Assembly: GCF_036711975.1 (NCBI RefSeq)
Contig: NC_091972.1
Span: 26,541,001-26,605,000 of the forward strand
Direction of reading: 5' to 3'
From: Onthophagus taurus
Taxonomy: Eukaryota > Arthropoda > Insecta > Coleoptera > Scarabaeidae
DNA: 64,000 nt
Both the position numbers and the translations under genes were made by a program. Below, piece by piece: positions 53,623 through 63,963 of this stretch (the stretch's first letter is position 1; every line of letters starts with the position of its first letter). The notes below the pieces were generated by a model. It had not been told where the DNA came from. It searched no databases and saw only the letters and a program-made list of their open reading frames with translations.

Positions 53623-54374
53623 TGAAAAACATTTCTCAAAAGCCTGATGTGATAGTCAATTTTTGAAAATAATTTCAGAATTAGAATGAAAATGTAATCT
53701 GTTAACCAGTTTAACTAAACAATTCTTGCCAAAAGTTGCAAATCCAAATCAATAATTCAAATTTTTTGTTTTACTTTACAACTATGTATTCTTTATTTTC
53801 TTTAATTTAAAACGGGCGTTAAATTGTAACTGTTCTTATGATAAAAGAACTGGGTATTAGCCACTTAAGTGTTAAAATAATATACTAACAAAAAGAAACC
53901 ATCGAACAGTTAATTATTTTTTTCAAGTTGCTTTAAAGACACAGCCATAGTGTATTACACCTATGGAAAATTGGAATCTGGTTCTAGTTTATTAATGGAA
54001 TTTTACAACAATTAAAAGCAAAAATAGAATTTTTGAAAACTAAATGAAGGCATTTTACCTAGTATTGCTAGCAATTATTCTAAACGACAAACACTTATTG
54101 AGATTCATTTGTTAAGATGGTTTGCAAGACGATGAGACATTGTCTATGTAAAATAATTGAAATAAAATAATCTTGTATTGAGTAACATTCACTCTATTTT
54201 TTCGTATATAATCAATTTTAACATATAAAAATTTCGTTTTTACATTTCATGTTGCTGAAAGTGCCAATTATTATTATTCACATTTACTTCTCTTGTTGCA
54301 ATTTGTACACATCATTTCACGTCTATCTACATTTAAAGTAACAACTGTATTAAGCACAAGAACTGCCTAATTGA
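53623..54374. other. 3' flank of the kaptin-like gene, no feature
   Basis: AT-rich, no repeats or coding motifs recognised. Confidence 0.4.
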
Positions 54375-54895
54375 TTATTCAATCATCCTCCCAATCTTTT
54401 CTAGTAACTTTTTCTCTAAAAAATCAGCATCGTGCTAAAAAATGACAGAAAATATATAATAAAATATATATATATAACGGGTGCCAACTTTCTACTTGCC
54501 AAACAGCCATAAACTTTACCGAAACATGTTATAAATACGTGAAAAATCTAAGAAAATAAGTAGTCATATACAATGCTTATCAAATGCTGTATGTTCCATT
54601 AAAAACAAAATTGATTTAATTTTATCCGCAAAATATTTATATTAACAAAAAATAGAAATCGATATGTTAAAGTTTATAATTCACACCCTATCGGCTTTTT
54701 GGTAAGCGAAGGTGCCCTTGGCATTTTAATTACCTGAAAAACATATAATCCTTTTAAGGTAAACACAATCAACTCTTTAACTCTGTCTGCGGTTAAATCC
54801 AAGTATTTTATTCGAAAAATTGGGCTCACCACGTACTTTACTTCAAAAATCTTGTATTCGTTTTCTTCGCGACTTTTTTTATATAACAAAATTTC
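54375..54895 (-). CDS. KPTN: Kaptin-like (KICSTOR subunit), last two exons
   Basis: Kaptin is part of KICSTOR, the lysosomal complex that lets GATOR1 restrain mTORC1 under nutrient starvation. Seen: exon 54734-54895 (acceptor TTTAAG, donor GTAATT) encoding EILLYKKSREENEYKIFEV, SPIFRIKYLDLTADRVKELI and VFTLKGLYVFQ, which matches the IeYLDLTGDGvkELvVvtlkGvhvlQ block near the kaptin C-terminus; then exon 54375-54434 encoding HDADFLEKKLLEKIGRMIE and the stop. The phase is 0 and no break is visible. The consensus Gly-Asp-Gly is Ala-Asp-Arg here. Earlier exons are not in the flanking 400 bp and must lie further upstream, perhaps beyond the window. Confidence 0.6.
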
Positions 54896-55318
54896 CTTAA
54901 ATTCAAACCAGAAAAATACATAAACATTTTTGTTTGGTTCAATAAATATTGTATAGGATTATTTAAAGGATTCATTAACTCGACCCGTTTTATATGAAAG
55001 TCACATTATACGCCTTTGTTTACAAGTACTGTAGTGTGGTTGTACATTTTCATATGACTTTTTTTGGAGACTATTGTTTTTGTAATTTAATAAAGGGAGA
55101 TGGGGAATGGAAATAACCATATTATATGACAAAATCTAAGCACATATAACTTTAAGGTTAAAAAACTGCACAATGTTTTTAAAATAATTTTTTCTTCCTT
55201 TCATTGGTCTTAATATAACGCATGTCTCAAAATTTCATCAAATAATCGCTAATAATGAAAAAAATTGTAATCGAAAAACAATTCACGTGGACATCTTTAT
55301 GATGAAAGTCCATATTCA
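54896..55318. other. Upstream intron of the kaptin-like gene, no feature
   Basis: AT-rich sequence; no additional kaptin exon was recognised. Confidence 0.4.
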
Positions 55319-55450
55319 CAGGTGTCCCCATAATGGTAGGAGAGGCTGTATTTCGACAATGGTAAGGCCTAAAACTTTGGGAAAAAAAATCCTTATGGGT
55401 AAGGTGGGCAAGAGAAATAGCTAGAAATTATTTTGAAATTTTAGGCATAA
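55319..55450. repeat. Solo end of the long-TIR family
   Basis: CAGGTGTCCCCATAATGG, then AATGGTAAGGCCTAAAACTT and AGAAATAGCTAGAAATTATT, matching the first 130 bp of the 14141 element. No partner end nearby. Confidence 0.75.
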
Positions 55451-55573
55451 CTATCATGACTTTATTTGTCCCATTAGATGTACATTGACTTAGTATACAT
55501 AAAATTATTATAAATTAAGACAGGAAAAATTTGGCTTAATTTGCTCTTCCACTCAAACCTAATAAAACTAATT

Positions 55574-56410
55574 CTATATAAACCTCATTCTGTGACGAAA
55601 CAACCTTAAAGAAGTGCTACATTTTATAGTTGATGGCAAATCATTAAGAATATGTGTTATTTGGTATGAAAAGCATTTCTTAAATAGCTGGTGATGATGG
55701 ATCGGCAGGGTAAGAGTGCCCTTGAATCGAATATTCAAGGTATGAACATCGGTACGAAATTTTATTCTATTGAACAAGTATGGAGGTTTCTTCAAAGTAA
55801 TTATATTAAACAACAATGCCGAATGAAGGATGCGCCTGTTTTTCATGTTGAGCCAACTCAAATCCTTTAATTTGTGCGAAACATGCTGACGCCCCCGTAA
55901 CCCAAATATCACAAGCGCAAGCAAGAATTTTGAATTTTCTGAATTTTTTTCGTATTACGATTTATGTATCATAATTAAAATGCGATAACACCAAAGCCTC
56001 AGTCTTCGCACAAAAGCACCCTTGTTCTACGATTGAGGAACGACCGACCGTCATAAATCGGCTTAAGAGCAGCATACGCGGAACCAGTGCACTTATTGAT
56101 GTGTTTATCAAAACTCAAATTTTCGTCCAATAAGACACCCAAGTTTCTCACACAATCTTTCAGCGGCAATACTTGATTGTTGACAACTATCTTGACCCGA
56201 TCCCGAACAGAATTGTCACTTATAACCTTTCTTGGCCCGAATAAAATCATCAAAAGCCCTAAAAACCAGTTCCAAAGCCTCTATACCCGAAGTCAGACCA
56301 AAATAAACATCATCGACATCCGATGGCAGAAAAGATATATATAACTGGGTGTCATCCACGTAGAAATGATGATTACAACTAAAAGGGATGAAATTCTCCA
56401 TATTTCTCAA
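55574..56410 (-). pseudogene. LINE ORF2: RT end and C-terminal region (CR1/Jockey-like)
   Basis: Minus strand frames: 56216-56410 has FYVDDTQLYISFLPSDVDDV with the RT catalytic box (YVDD, the family usually has YADD); 55999-56253 has MMILFGPRK..., VRNLGVLLDENLSFDKHINK; 55574-55924 has LSWLNMKNRRILHSALLF and CFSYQITHILNDLPSTIK. Two frameshifts. 5' truncated at about 56415. Sense of direction and motifs are clear; the clade is not certain. Confidence 0.82.
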
Positions 56411-56481
56411 ATAATTAAAAAATAATATAGGAAAAAGTAAAAACTTTTTATGAGAAATACTAAAATATTTAATTTAATTCA

Positions 56482-56529
56482 AATAGTAAACATGTTTCGA
56501 AACTATTGTTTCATCTTCAGTACCTATTA
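56482..56529 (-). ncRNA. Hammerhead-ribozyme-like motif 4 (best-supported)
   Basis: On the minus strand: stem I strand AATAGGTA, core CTGAAGA, stem II GAAAC-AATA-GTTTC, GAAA, self-complementary ACATGT, then TACTATT, which pairs back with the stem I strand (one bulged G). All conserved core positions (CUGANGA and GAAA) are present. It lies between the LINE and the hAT element start at 56533. Cleavage has not been tested. Confidence 0.5.
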
Positions 56530-56938
56530 GTGATGGGCATAATCGAGATATATGAATAATCGATTATTTGATTATTAATCGATTATTTTACAATCGAATA
56601 AAATAATCAATTATAAAATAATCGAATGAGATAGTCGATTGTTTTTTCATTCGATTATTTTTTCACTCGATTATTTTTTCACTCGATTATTTTTTCATTC
56701 GATGATGAAAGTTGAAATAAAATTTTATCTAAAATATTTACGGTATTACTACTTCAGAGGGCTGTTTCGGGGATTTACCGAATTCTTTGAAACTTGATGT
56801 ATATACACGTGCACACCCCTACCCGAACTACGTTCGGCGTTCACTCGAGCACAAACTACACGGCAAAAAACCGTGTTGTTTTGAAACCAGGTCAAGTGTT
56901 TGTGTATTGTTCTGTGTTTATTAAGATTTAATGATATG

Positions 56939-57674
56939 CCGCGTCAAACTGCAAAGAGATCCTTCGTCTGGGATCATTTTGTACGAAAAGGAGATGTCTC
57001 AATGTATAGTGAATGTAAGCGAGAATTTAAATTCTTTAGCAATACTACAAATTTAAATGAACGCCTAAAACGAAAGCACCCAGCCTTATTATTACAAAAA
57101 TCTAAACCTACTGAAGATACATCATGCGAAGAAATTCGAGGTACACTCCCGTCAACTTCTACAACTGAAACTTCCTCACAACATTCTATAATACATCCAT
57201 CGCCTTCCAAACGTAAACGCCAACTTGCTCTTTACGGAAAAACACAAACATATAATACATATTTCAGAAAATGAGCAAACCGAAATAGATCAAAGTTTAG
57301 TTGAAATGATAGTTTCTGATTTTCAGCCCTTATCCATTGTTGAAAATAAGGGGTTCATAAAATATACAATTAAACTTAATTAAAAAAATTACAACTTCCC
57401 TGATACCAAATATATATACAGCAACGTTGAGTAAGGTTAAAAATGAGTTAAATTTGTCGTCAAATTTGTCTATAACAACAGATATATGGACATCATTATC
57501 GACGAAAGCAGTTTTGGCAGTTACTGCTCATTACATAAACGGAAGCCAATTGAACAGTTACCTACTGGAAACAAAACAATTGGTTGATCGTCATTCAGCA
57601 GGAAATGTTGCCAGTGCACTTCGCAAAGTTTTTGAAAGTTGGGATATCTTTGAAAAAGTTCACTGTATTATAAC
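56939..57674 (+). pseudogene. hAT transposase N-terminal half (BED finger and first Asp)
   Basis: Start at 56939. BED-type zinc finger RSFVWDHFVRKGDVSMYSEC then LNERLKRKHP (first finger Cys appears replaced by Tyr), a Ser/Thr-rich linker, and after a frameshift near 57270-57420 the catalytic start LSITTDIWTS (first Asp) with AHYINGSQLNSYLLETKQL. The frame is cut at 57675 by the nested element, within VHCII, and resumes at 59643. Confidence 0.85.
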
Positions 57675-59642
57675 TAGAGCTCGGATTCTTCGGTACCTAA
57701 GTCCAGTCGACCAGTTCACGAATGTTGCGTTATTAACGAACGACGCATAGCCAAGGTCCCGAGTTCTCTGGTTTGCAGCGTTGTCATGGTAATCCATAGG
57801 CGCGCGTTAGCAAGGGTCTGTATTAATGCTAAATAAGCAAGTAATTTATATATTTTATCATAATTTTTCTCGACTCTCAGTTCCTATTTGGTGAAATGAT
57901 TGAATAATAATGACTTTTTCTAAATTTACTTCAGAAAATGACCACCGTTTGGGTGTTAAAATGTCTTTAAATCTAGAAAATGTTTTTTCGACATCACAAC
58001 TGGTAACTGGCGCAAATTTAAATGCTGGAACTAACGGGCCATATTTAGAAGATATTTCTTGGTTGGAAAATGAATCGGTTGCAATTTCTTTTAAAATATT
58101 ATAATCGGGATTGCGTGAAATTACTGCATGAATTTTATGCTGCAATTTTGTAGTAAAATCCGCATCTACATTTTTTAATTGGTTCAAAAGTCTCTCAATT
58201 TTAAAAATCGACGTAGCAAGTTCAATATTCTGTCTTTCTAAAAACTGTAGCGTTTCTGGTATTTGTTTAAAATTTTCGTAAATAAACTTGAGATCATTGT
58301 GTAAGGTTTCCCTCTCTAAAATTTTTTTACATTCTTTAATACTCATTGCAGTGTCTGTTAACTTTTTTATAAAAGATCGTATGTTCTCAAAATTTTGGTA
58401 ATAAAAAAAGCAGCTTCTAACCAAGTTCCCCAACGTGTAATTACAGGTTGTGGGGGTAGACACAAGTTGGGGAACATTTCTTTATATAAAGATACCCGAA
58501 ATGGTGCTTTAAGTAAAACTTTTTTAACATTGTTAATTAAGACGTTAACGCCTGGATATGTTTCTCTGATAAATTCGCAAATCCGATGTAATTCGTGGGC
58601 TAAACATGTTAAATGTAATGCATTGGAAAACTGTTGCTGTAAAAGCTTTCCGGTTTTGAGCATCACAGCTGCAGCATCAGATACAAAAAGTAATACTTTT
58701 TCCGGAGAATTGGACACTTTCAAAATAGCTTTTTTAATAATCTCAAATATGACCTCTGCATTTACGGTATTTCTGAATTCCGTCGACACTAAATAGGGCC
58801 GATAATGTCTCTGAGGATCCAAAATACCTACCACTACGTTGACCACACATCTATCTTTAATATCTGTTGTCTCGTCTGCGCTTACCCATATGTAAGAATC
58901 AGATACATTATCTTTTATTGTTGCAGTGGTTTTATCATATTCAGGTAAAAGGTACAGTTTTCTAATTGTGGATTCATCAGGAAGTTCTCGCCCGGTATAT
59001 TTTTTAAATAAATCTCGTAAACTAGGATTATTGAGCTTTGAAAGAGGTATATTTTTTGCAGATACAAAAGCTTGGCAAAAATTCTTTGGTCGATGGTCCC
59101 TTCATGTTTTGCTGATGTTTTTTTGGTATCTATATGCACCTGCAATTTCTGCCGCTTTGCAAGAAACACGATATTTTCCGAACAGCAGTTGCAAAATGCT
59201 ACATTATCGTCAATTAAAGTGAACGTATCGCCAAAAGTCGCTATTAAGTGTGCCATTGAAATAAATTATAAAAACTAAAACAATAGGGCTGAATATGGTA
59301 ATTCAGTTAATAAAAATCAAAAAATTAACTCTTAATAGAAGTAGTTTTAAACTACAAAACTATATTGATGATAATTAAATAAAATAATCAATCGGTTTGA
59401 AATTATAAAAACTGAAACATTCGTACAGTTCTAATTCATAAAAACAAATGGCTTTAACGAAGATAACAAGGATATTAAATGAATACTCGGAACGCAACAC
59501 GGATAAATGCAGGCCTAGCGTGCTTGTAGATGTGTGAGCGATCGGAACGGTATATCGGGTGGTCGGAGTGCATTTACAATCGTGCCCCATAGGTTCTGCG
59601 CTGTCGACGCTACTGAGACAGTACCGAAATATCCGAGCTTTG
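57675..59642. mobile_element. Nested 1968-bp hAT (CGGBP1-type) with 8-bp duplication ATTATAAC
   Basis: Ends TAGAGCTCGGATTCTTCGG and CCGAAATATCCGAGCTTTG (right) are imperfect inverted repeats. ATTATAAC is duplicated at 57667-57674 and 59643-59650, a standard hAT 8-bp target duplication. Encodes its own transposase on the minus strand. Most of its length is intact, so it is a fairly recent insertion. Confidence 0.92.
57858..59256 (-). pseudogene. hAT transposase with CGGBP1-like zinc finger (broken)
   Basis: Minus strand: N-terminus FGDTFTLIDDNVAFCNCCSE (Cys pair and later His of a BED-like finger as in CGG-binding protein 1), then a shift near 58915, then VNVVVGILD, VLLFVSDAAAVMLKTG (catalytic Asp) and LTCLAHELHRICEF, then after another shift near 58400-58460 the C-terminal dimerisation block PLVPAFKFAPVTSCDVEKTF and LTPKRWSFSEVNLEKVIIIQ. 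Frames overlap with two or three shifts, so it is probably dead though well conserved. Confidence 0.82.
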
Positions 59643-60843
59643 ATTATAACAGATAACGCTTCAAATATGAGAAACGCTATCACTGTTCATCTCAATAAGA
59701 CTCACCAACCCTGCATAGCACATACGCTGAACCTATGTACCATGGACGCCCTTAAACATGCAGATCTACAGCAATTGCTCGAGAAATGCAAAAATATTGT
59801 GGGGCACTTTAAAAGAAGCACTGTAGCATCTGGTGAACTGGCCAAAATGCAGGATCAAATGAAACTTCCTCTGCTAAAAGTGAAACAGGACGTTTCAACA
59901 AGATGGAATTCTTGCTTGGCGATGATGCAAAGATTAGAGGAATTAAAAGTTCCGTTGTCAGCAGCAATGTCCAATTTTCCCGGATCACCTTCACTTTTGT
60001 CATCGGAAGACTGGGCACTAATTAAAGACTGCATATGTATTTTAAAATCTATTGAAGCTATGACTTCCGAGTTGTCGGGAGAAAAATATATAACATTGTC
60101 CATTATCATCCCCTTAATTCGTGGTATCTAACACGCTGTTGAGAATGCACAACCAATAACTTCCACGGGAAAGATATTGCAAACTAATTTTTATGATATC
60201 CTATTGAGAAGTTTGGGTTATGTTGAATCTTCAAAAATTTGTGCAAAGGCGACATTATTGGACCCCAGGTTAAAGATATTGGCCTTCGATAAGGTAATAA
60301 ATGGTAATCAAGACCTTAAATGGATTACAGAAGAAGTAGAGGATTTGATTGTGACTATCACTCAACATCTAGAAACTCCAAATTCTGAAATATCTTGTAC
60401 TCAAATTATTACTGTTAACTCATTTTCGTTAAAAGTTTTTTTTTGTTTGTTATTGCAATAGTTCGATAATAGAGTATATTTGAATATAAATTTTAGATTC
60501 CAGCGAGAACAACCAAGCTAGTTTACTTTGGGAGCATTGTGATATAAAGGCTAAGCAGGAATTCAGCGCGTCCACACCTACATATTCTACCGAAGCACAA
60601 ATGAAGCAGTACCTAGACCTACCATTGGTAGATAGGAAGCTGAATCCTTTCGGCTTTTGGGAGTCCAAGAAGGAGATGTTCCCGGAACTATATAAACTTG
60701 CAAATAAGTACCTCTGCGTGCCAGCAACATCAGTGCCATCTGAGAGGGTATTCTCAAAAGCAGGCGAGTTAACAAAGGACAGAAGGAGTAGGTTAAGCAG
60801 CAATATGATCAACGAAATCATGTTTTTAAATAGTAATATGTAG
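59643..60843 (+). pseudogene. hAT transposase C-terminal half (outer element)
   Basis: Continues the outer transposase: ALIITDNASNMRNAI (second catalytic Asp), KTHQPCIAHTLNLCTMDAL (CxxH), DVSTRWNSCLAMMQRLEEL, KICAKATLLDPRL and the C-terminal hAT block VPATSVPSERVFSKAGELTK ending with RRSRLSSNMINEIMFL. An in-frame TAA lies at 60129-60131. A non-coding AT-rich stretch of about 70 bp follows at 60430-60500, either a frameshifted part or a small intron. Confidence 0.88.
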
Positions 60844-60849
60844 TGCAAT

Positions 60850-61147
60850 AAATATTTTCTTTGAAATATGTATTTTGACTGACCATCCTCCATATTATCA
60901 TGGGGAATCAAATAATCATTCTTTTTTTACTTCATATTAAACAACTAGTAATGAATACAAACATAAAACGTGGATTCTAGTAATCATTTGAGGCTCTATT
61001 TAATTTAAATATTAAAATGAGACATTCAGAGAAGTCGGTAAATTCCCAAAACAGCCCTGAAGTAGCATGCCAGTCAATATTTTATATAGAATTTTAACTT
61101 TCAACATCGAATGAAAAAATAATCGGGGGTAAATACACAAGAGCTTG
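60850..61147. other. No feature
   Basis: AT-rich flank of the hAT; no terminal inverted repeat of the hAT was recognised here. Confidence 0.4.
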
Positions 61148-61412
61148 ACTTTTAATCGAATAATTTTATTTTTACACGAACGTATTATTACCATGGAAAT
61201 AACTCAAAATCAAAAGCATGATAAAATCGCGACAGCTTCAACTGGAGCGATTTTATCTTCTGATTTTGATTACGCTCGAGCTTGATTTTAAATCAGGATA
61301 ATTTTATTTTTAATTCACTCAAGTTTTGTTACCCTTTAGAAATAACTCTCAATCAAAATCAAAAGATAAAATCGCTCCAGCTAAAGCTGTCGCGATTTTA
61401 TCATGCTTATCA
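61148..61412. repeat. Palindromic repeat with duplicated unit
   Basis: Inverted blocks GATAAAATCGCGACAGCT (61221) and GCTGTCGCGATTTTATC (about 61385), with AGCGATTTTATCTTCTGATT facing AAAGATAAAATCGCT. A 70-bp unit (CTTGATTTTAAATC... to AAATAACTC) is repeated directly at 61148 and 61282. Confidence 0.8.
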
Positions 61413-61779
61413 TGCTTTTTTCCTATATTATTTTTTAATGATTACAACTTTTTATGTATCTGTTAAAATGCGATGTGTAAAGTGAGTATAGCGATGGACC
61501 CAAAATTGAACCCTAAGGAACGCCGGACGTTGTCGAAAGAAACGATGAAACGCGACCATTCACCTTCACGCACTGCATTCTGCCCGTCAAGAACTGTACA
61601 AGAATCCCGATGCAACATCATCAAACCCAATGTAGCGAAGCATGGCATATATCAAGTCCTATAAAGTAATACAAGTCCTATATGCTAAATTATTCAGACA
61701 CCTCTCAGAATTCCTAGGCTACACATCGAAGAAAATATTATTATTTTGGCTTTCGTGTAATACGGTCCCACATTAAGCA
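61413..61779. other. Unassigned; open frames without recognised domain
   Basis: The minus frame 61463-61648 contains LMMLHRDSCTVLDGQN and VREGEWSRF but matches nothing I can name. It may be retroelement debris. Confidence 0.35.
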
Positions 61780-62040
61780 CCAGCAAAATTTCCGGTGACC
61801 TGCGAATCCCAAAAATAATTGTCCACAAGGTTGAGAGTATAATATGCATTCCTACGACACTGTTTTACATCTAACCTCAACAGATACCGATTATGATAAC
61901 AGATTGAACTATTGTCATTGGCTGTTAAATATGATTCGGGAAAATCCAAACAAATTACGGGAAATTCTGTATCACAAATACTATGAACGGATGAAGCATC
62001 TTTCAATAGGCAGGTGGTTTGTTCTGAATTTAGAATAGAA
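61780..62040 (+). pseudogene. Transposase fragment, same family as the long-TIR elements
   Basis: Plus strand from about 61790: RIPKIIVHK then HSYDTVLHLTSTDTDYDNRL and NYCHWLLNMIRENPN, followed by a shifted TDEASFNRQ-like block (catalytic Asp/Glu). Matches 15080-15690 almost block for block. TIRs are not visible; it runs into the Penelope-like element at about 62040. Confidence 0.7.
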
Positions 62041-63660
62041 GTAATATTGAAAACTATGAAAAATAAACAGAACAAACATAATAAACTGAAAAGACTAATT
62101 GAAGAACGGAAACATAACGAAAAATAATACAAGGACAAAAAGAAAAAAGAGAATAAAAAAGAACAAAAAGATTTTGAAAGTAAAGACAATGAAGAAAAAT
62201 TCTTTAAATTCACTACCTGAAGAATAACAGTATAAGATCCCGTTAGAAATATTAATATTAAAGATGAAGACTAGAAAATACATAAATTTGCACTTAAATA
62301 TACTAACCTCAGTAATTTCAACTTAACTGATAAAGATAAAGAAATACTGAATTTAGGACACAAATTCTCAATTCCATACAAATACAAACCGATTGATATC
62401 GCTCGACATCAAAAACAGTAACTCCCATAACAGTAATATAAGTAATAAATACAATTCAATTAAAAATAATACTATAGATTTAAAGAAAATAATAAGGATT
62501 TAATTGTAACTTTAGGTTATAAAAATGTCGGTCTCGTCATCTTAAATAAGGAAACCTATTTGAATAAAGCATATGACTTATTTAAGGATAACAACATAAA
62601 ATAAATTAAATATAATCCCACCATAAAATTTAATAACGGTTTAAAGAAATTATTTAGAGAAAAACAAGATTTGCTGGGAAAATTTAATATAACTAAATTC
62701 AATTCATTAGAAATGAACCCACTAATTCCCACCTTAAAATCTCTAATAAAACTTCATAAAAAAGATAACAGCATTAGACCCATAATAAGTAATAAAAATA
62801 CCCCCACATGTCGTGTCGCTAAAATTATACATACATTTTTATACAACATTTTCAATACTGAAATCCTATATAAAATATACAACTCATTAGAGTTGATAGA
62901 AAAGATAAGAAAAATTAAACTCCAAAAAAAACTCAAAACTGATATCATTCGACATAAAAAATCTGTAGACTAATGTCCCCATTAATGACTCTATATCAGT
63001 GGTTCTCAAACTATGGTACGCGTACCACTGATGGTACGCGAGAAGTTCTCAAGTGGTACGCAAAACAGTTTATATTTGCATTATCATTATTGTTTTTTTT
63101 TTGTTCAGTGGTACTACCTGATTTTTAAAATAGCCTTAGTGGTACGCAAGGATATAAGTTTGAGAACCGCTGCTCTATATCCATCATAGAAAGGTTTCTG
63201 ATTTCCAACTTAGACAAATTAAATTTGAATAAAAAGGAAATCAACGTCTTCATCGAAATGTTGACTAATTCTAGAATACTATTCTAGAATTCTAAAACAA
63301 TATTAACAAATTAATCTACCCTCGTTCCTATGCTTAACATAAATACATTTCTTTACCATACAACCCTGCAATACAAAGACTTTTTAAAAACAATAAGTAT
63401 ATCCCAGTTCAATACAAAAATCGTTTTTTCTTCTAATAACAATATTGGGAAGACCTTAATTAATAATAACCATAAAGTTAATCAATTAGAGTTAAGTGAC
63501 ATATACTATAAACTGTAAAGATTGCGAAGGTTTTTACATAGGCCAGAAATTTGTACACAAGATTTAAAGAACATACGACCCAAATTCTTCAAAAGCTTCC
63601 ATAAACACCTAACACAACAAAATCTCAAAACGAATATTATTAAAATATATTATGTCTTAT
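62041..63660 (+). pseudogene. Penelope-like element, decayed RT and GIY-YIG
   Basis: Lys-rich N-terminal part (62050-62220), then RT blocks (LKSLIKLHKKDNSIRPIISN at 62740-62795, TPTCRVAKIIHTFLYNIF), and GIY-YIG start (TINCKDCEGFYIGQKF, 63500-63550), where the catalytic Tyr-Ile-Gly pair is visible. Frameshifts and stops throughout; a hAT MITE sits in the RT region. The element family makes RT and endonuclease as one protein for target-primed insertion. Confidence 0.75.
62997..63172. mobile_element. 176-bp hAT MITE (CAGTGGTTCTCAAAC ends)
   Basis: Ends CAGTGGTTCTCAAACT and AGTTTGAGAACCGCTG; 8-bp duplication CTCTATAT at 62989-62996 and 63173-63180. Internal GGTACGC repeats. This end sequence is a widespread hAT type in animals. 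It is inserted in the RT part of the Penelope-like element. Confidence 0.95.
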
Positions 63661-63708
63661 AAAGAAATTAAAAAAATCCAAAGAGTTGGATCTACAAGAG
63701 CTACTTAT

Positions 63709-63963
63709 CAGGTCGTTGAGCTGCCGTGCGCTCCGCCAGGACGTTGAGCTGCCGTGCGCTCCGCCAGGTTGCGGTCGAGATGATGTGTGGGTCGGGGGGT
63801 TGGGGCGGCGGTAACTCGTCATTGGCAACGAGTAAGCGGTATCGTCACCTAACGAGATGCTTTCTCATACCATCTCAAGCCTCGAAAGGAGAATGCACAA
63901 GGGGCCCACTGGGGCCTAAGTGCGCGCGTAAAAACTACGCACTCCACGCTTACATACATACAT
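63709..63963 (+). mobile_element. LINE 3' tail (255 bp) with 13-bp duplication
   Basis: Ends in ACATACATACAT; contains CAAGGGGCCCACTGGGGCCT, shared with 34600-34640. AAGAGCTACTTAT is duplicated at 63696-63708 and 63964-63976. A 29-bp tandem repeat (CGTTGAGCTGCCGTGCGCTC...) is present at 63713-63770. Inserted near the end of the Penelope-like element. Confidence 0.88.

Larger units (their letters stand above)
56533..60843 (+). mobile_element. hAT transposon (ZBED-like transposase), split by a second hAT
   Basis: The 5' end TAGTGATGGGCATAATCGA is a typical hAT terminus, followed by sub-terminal repeats of ATCGATTATTT and CACTCGATTATTTTTT (56560-56705). The coding region follows on the plus strand from 56939, is interrupted at 57675-59642 by another hAT, and ends at 60843. 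The right terminus was not found, so the 3' end is probably lost. Confidence 0.82.
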
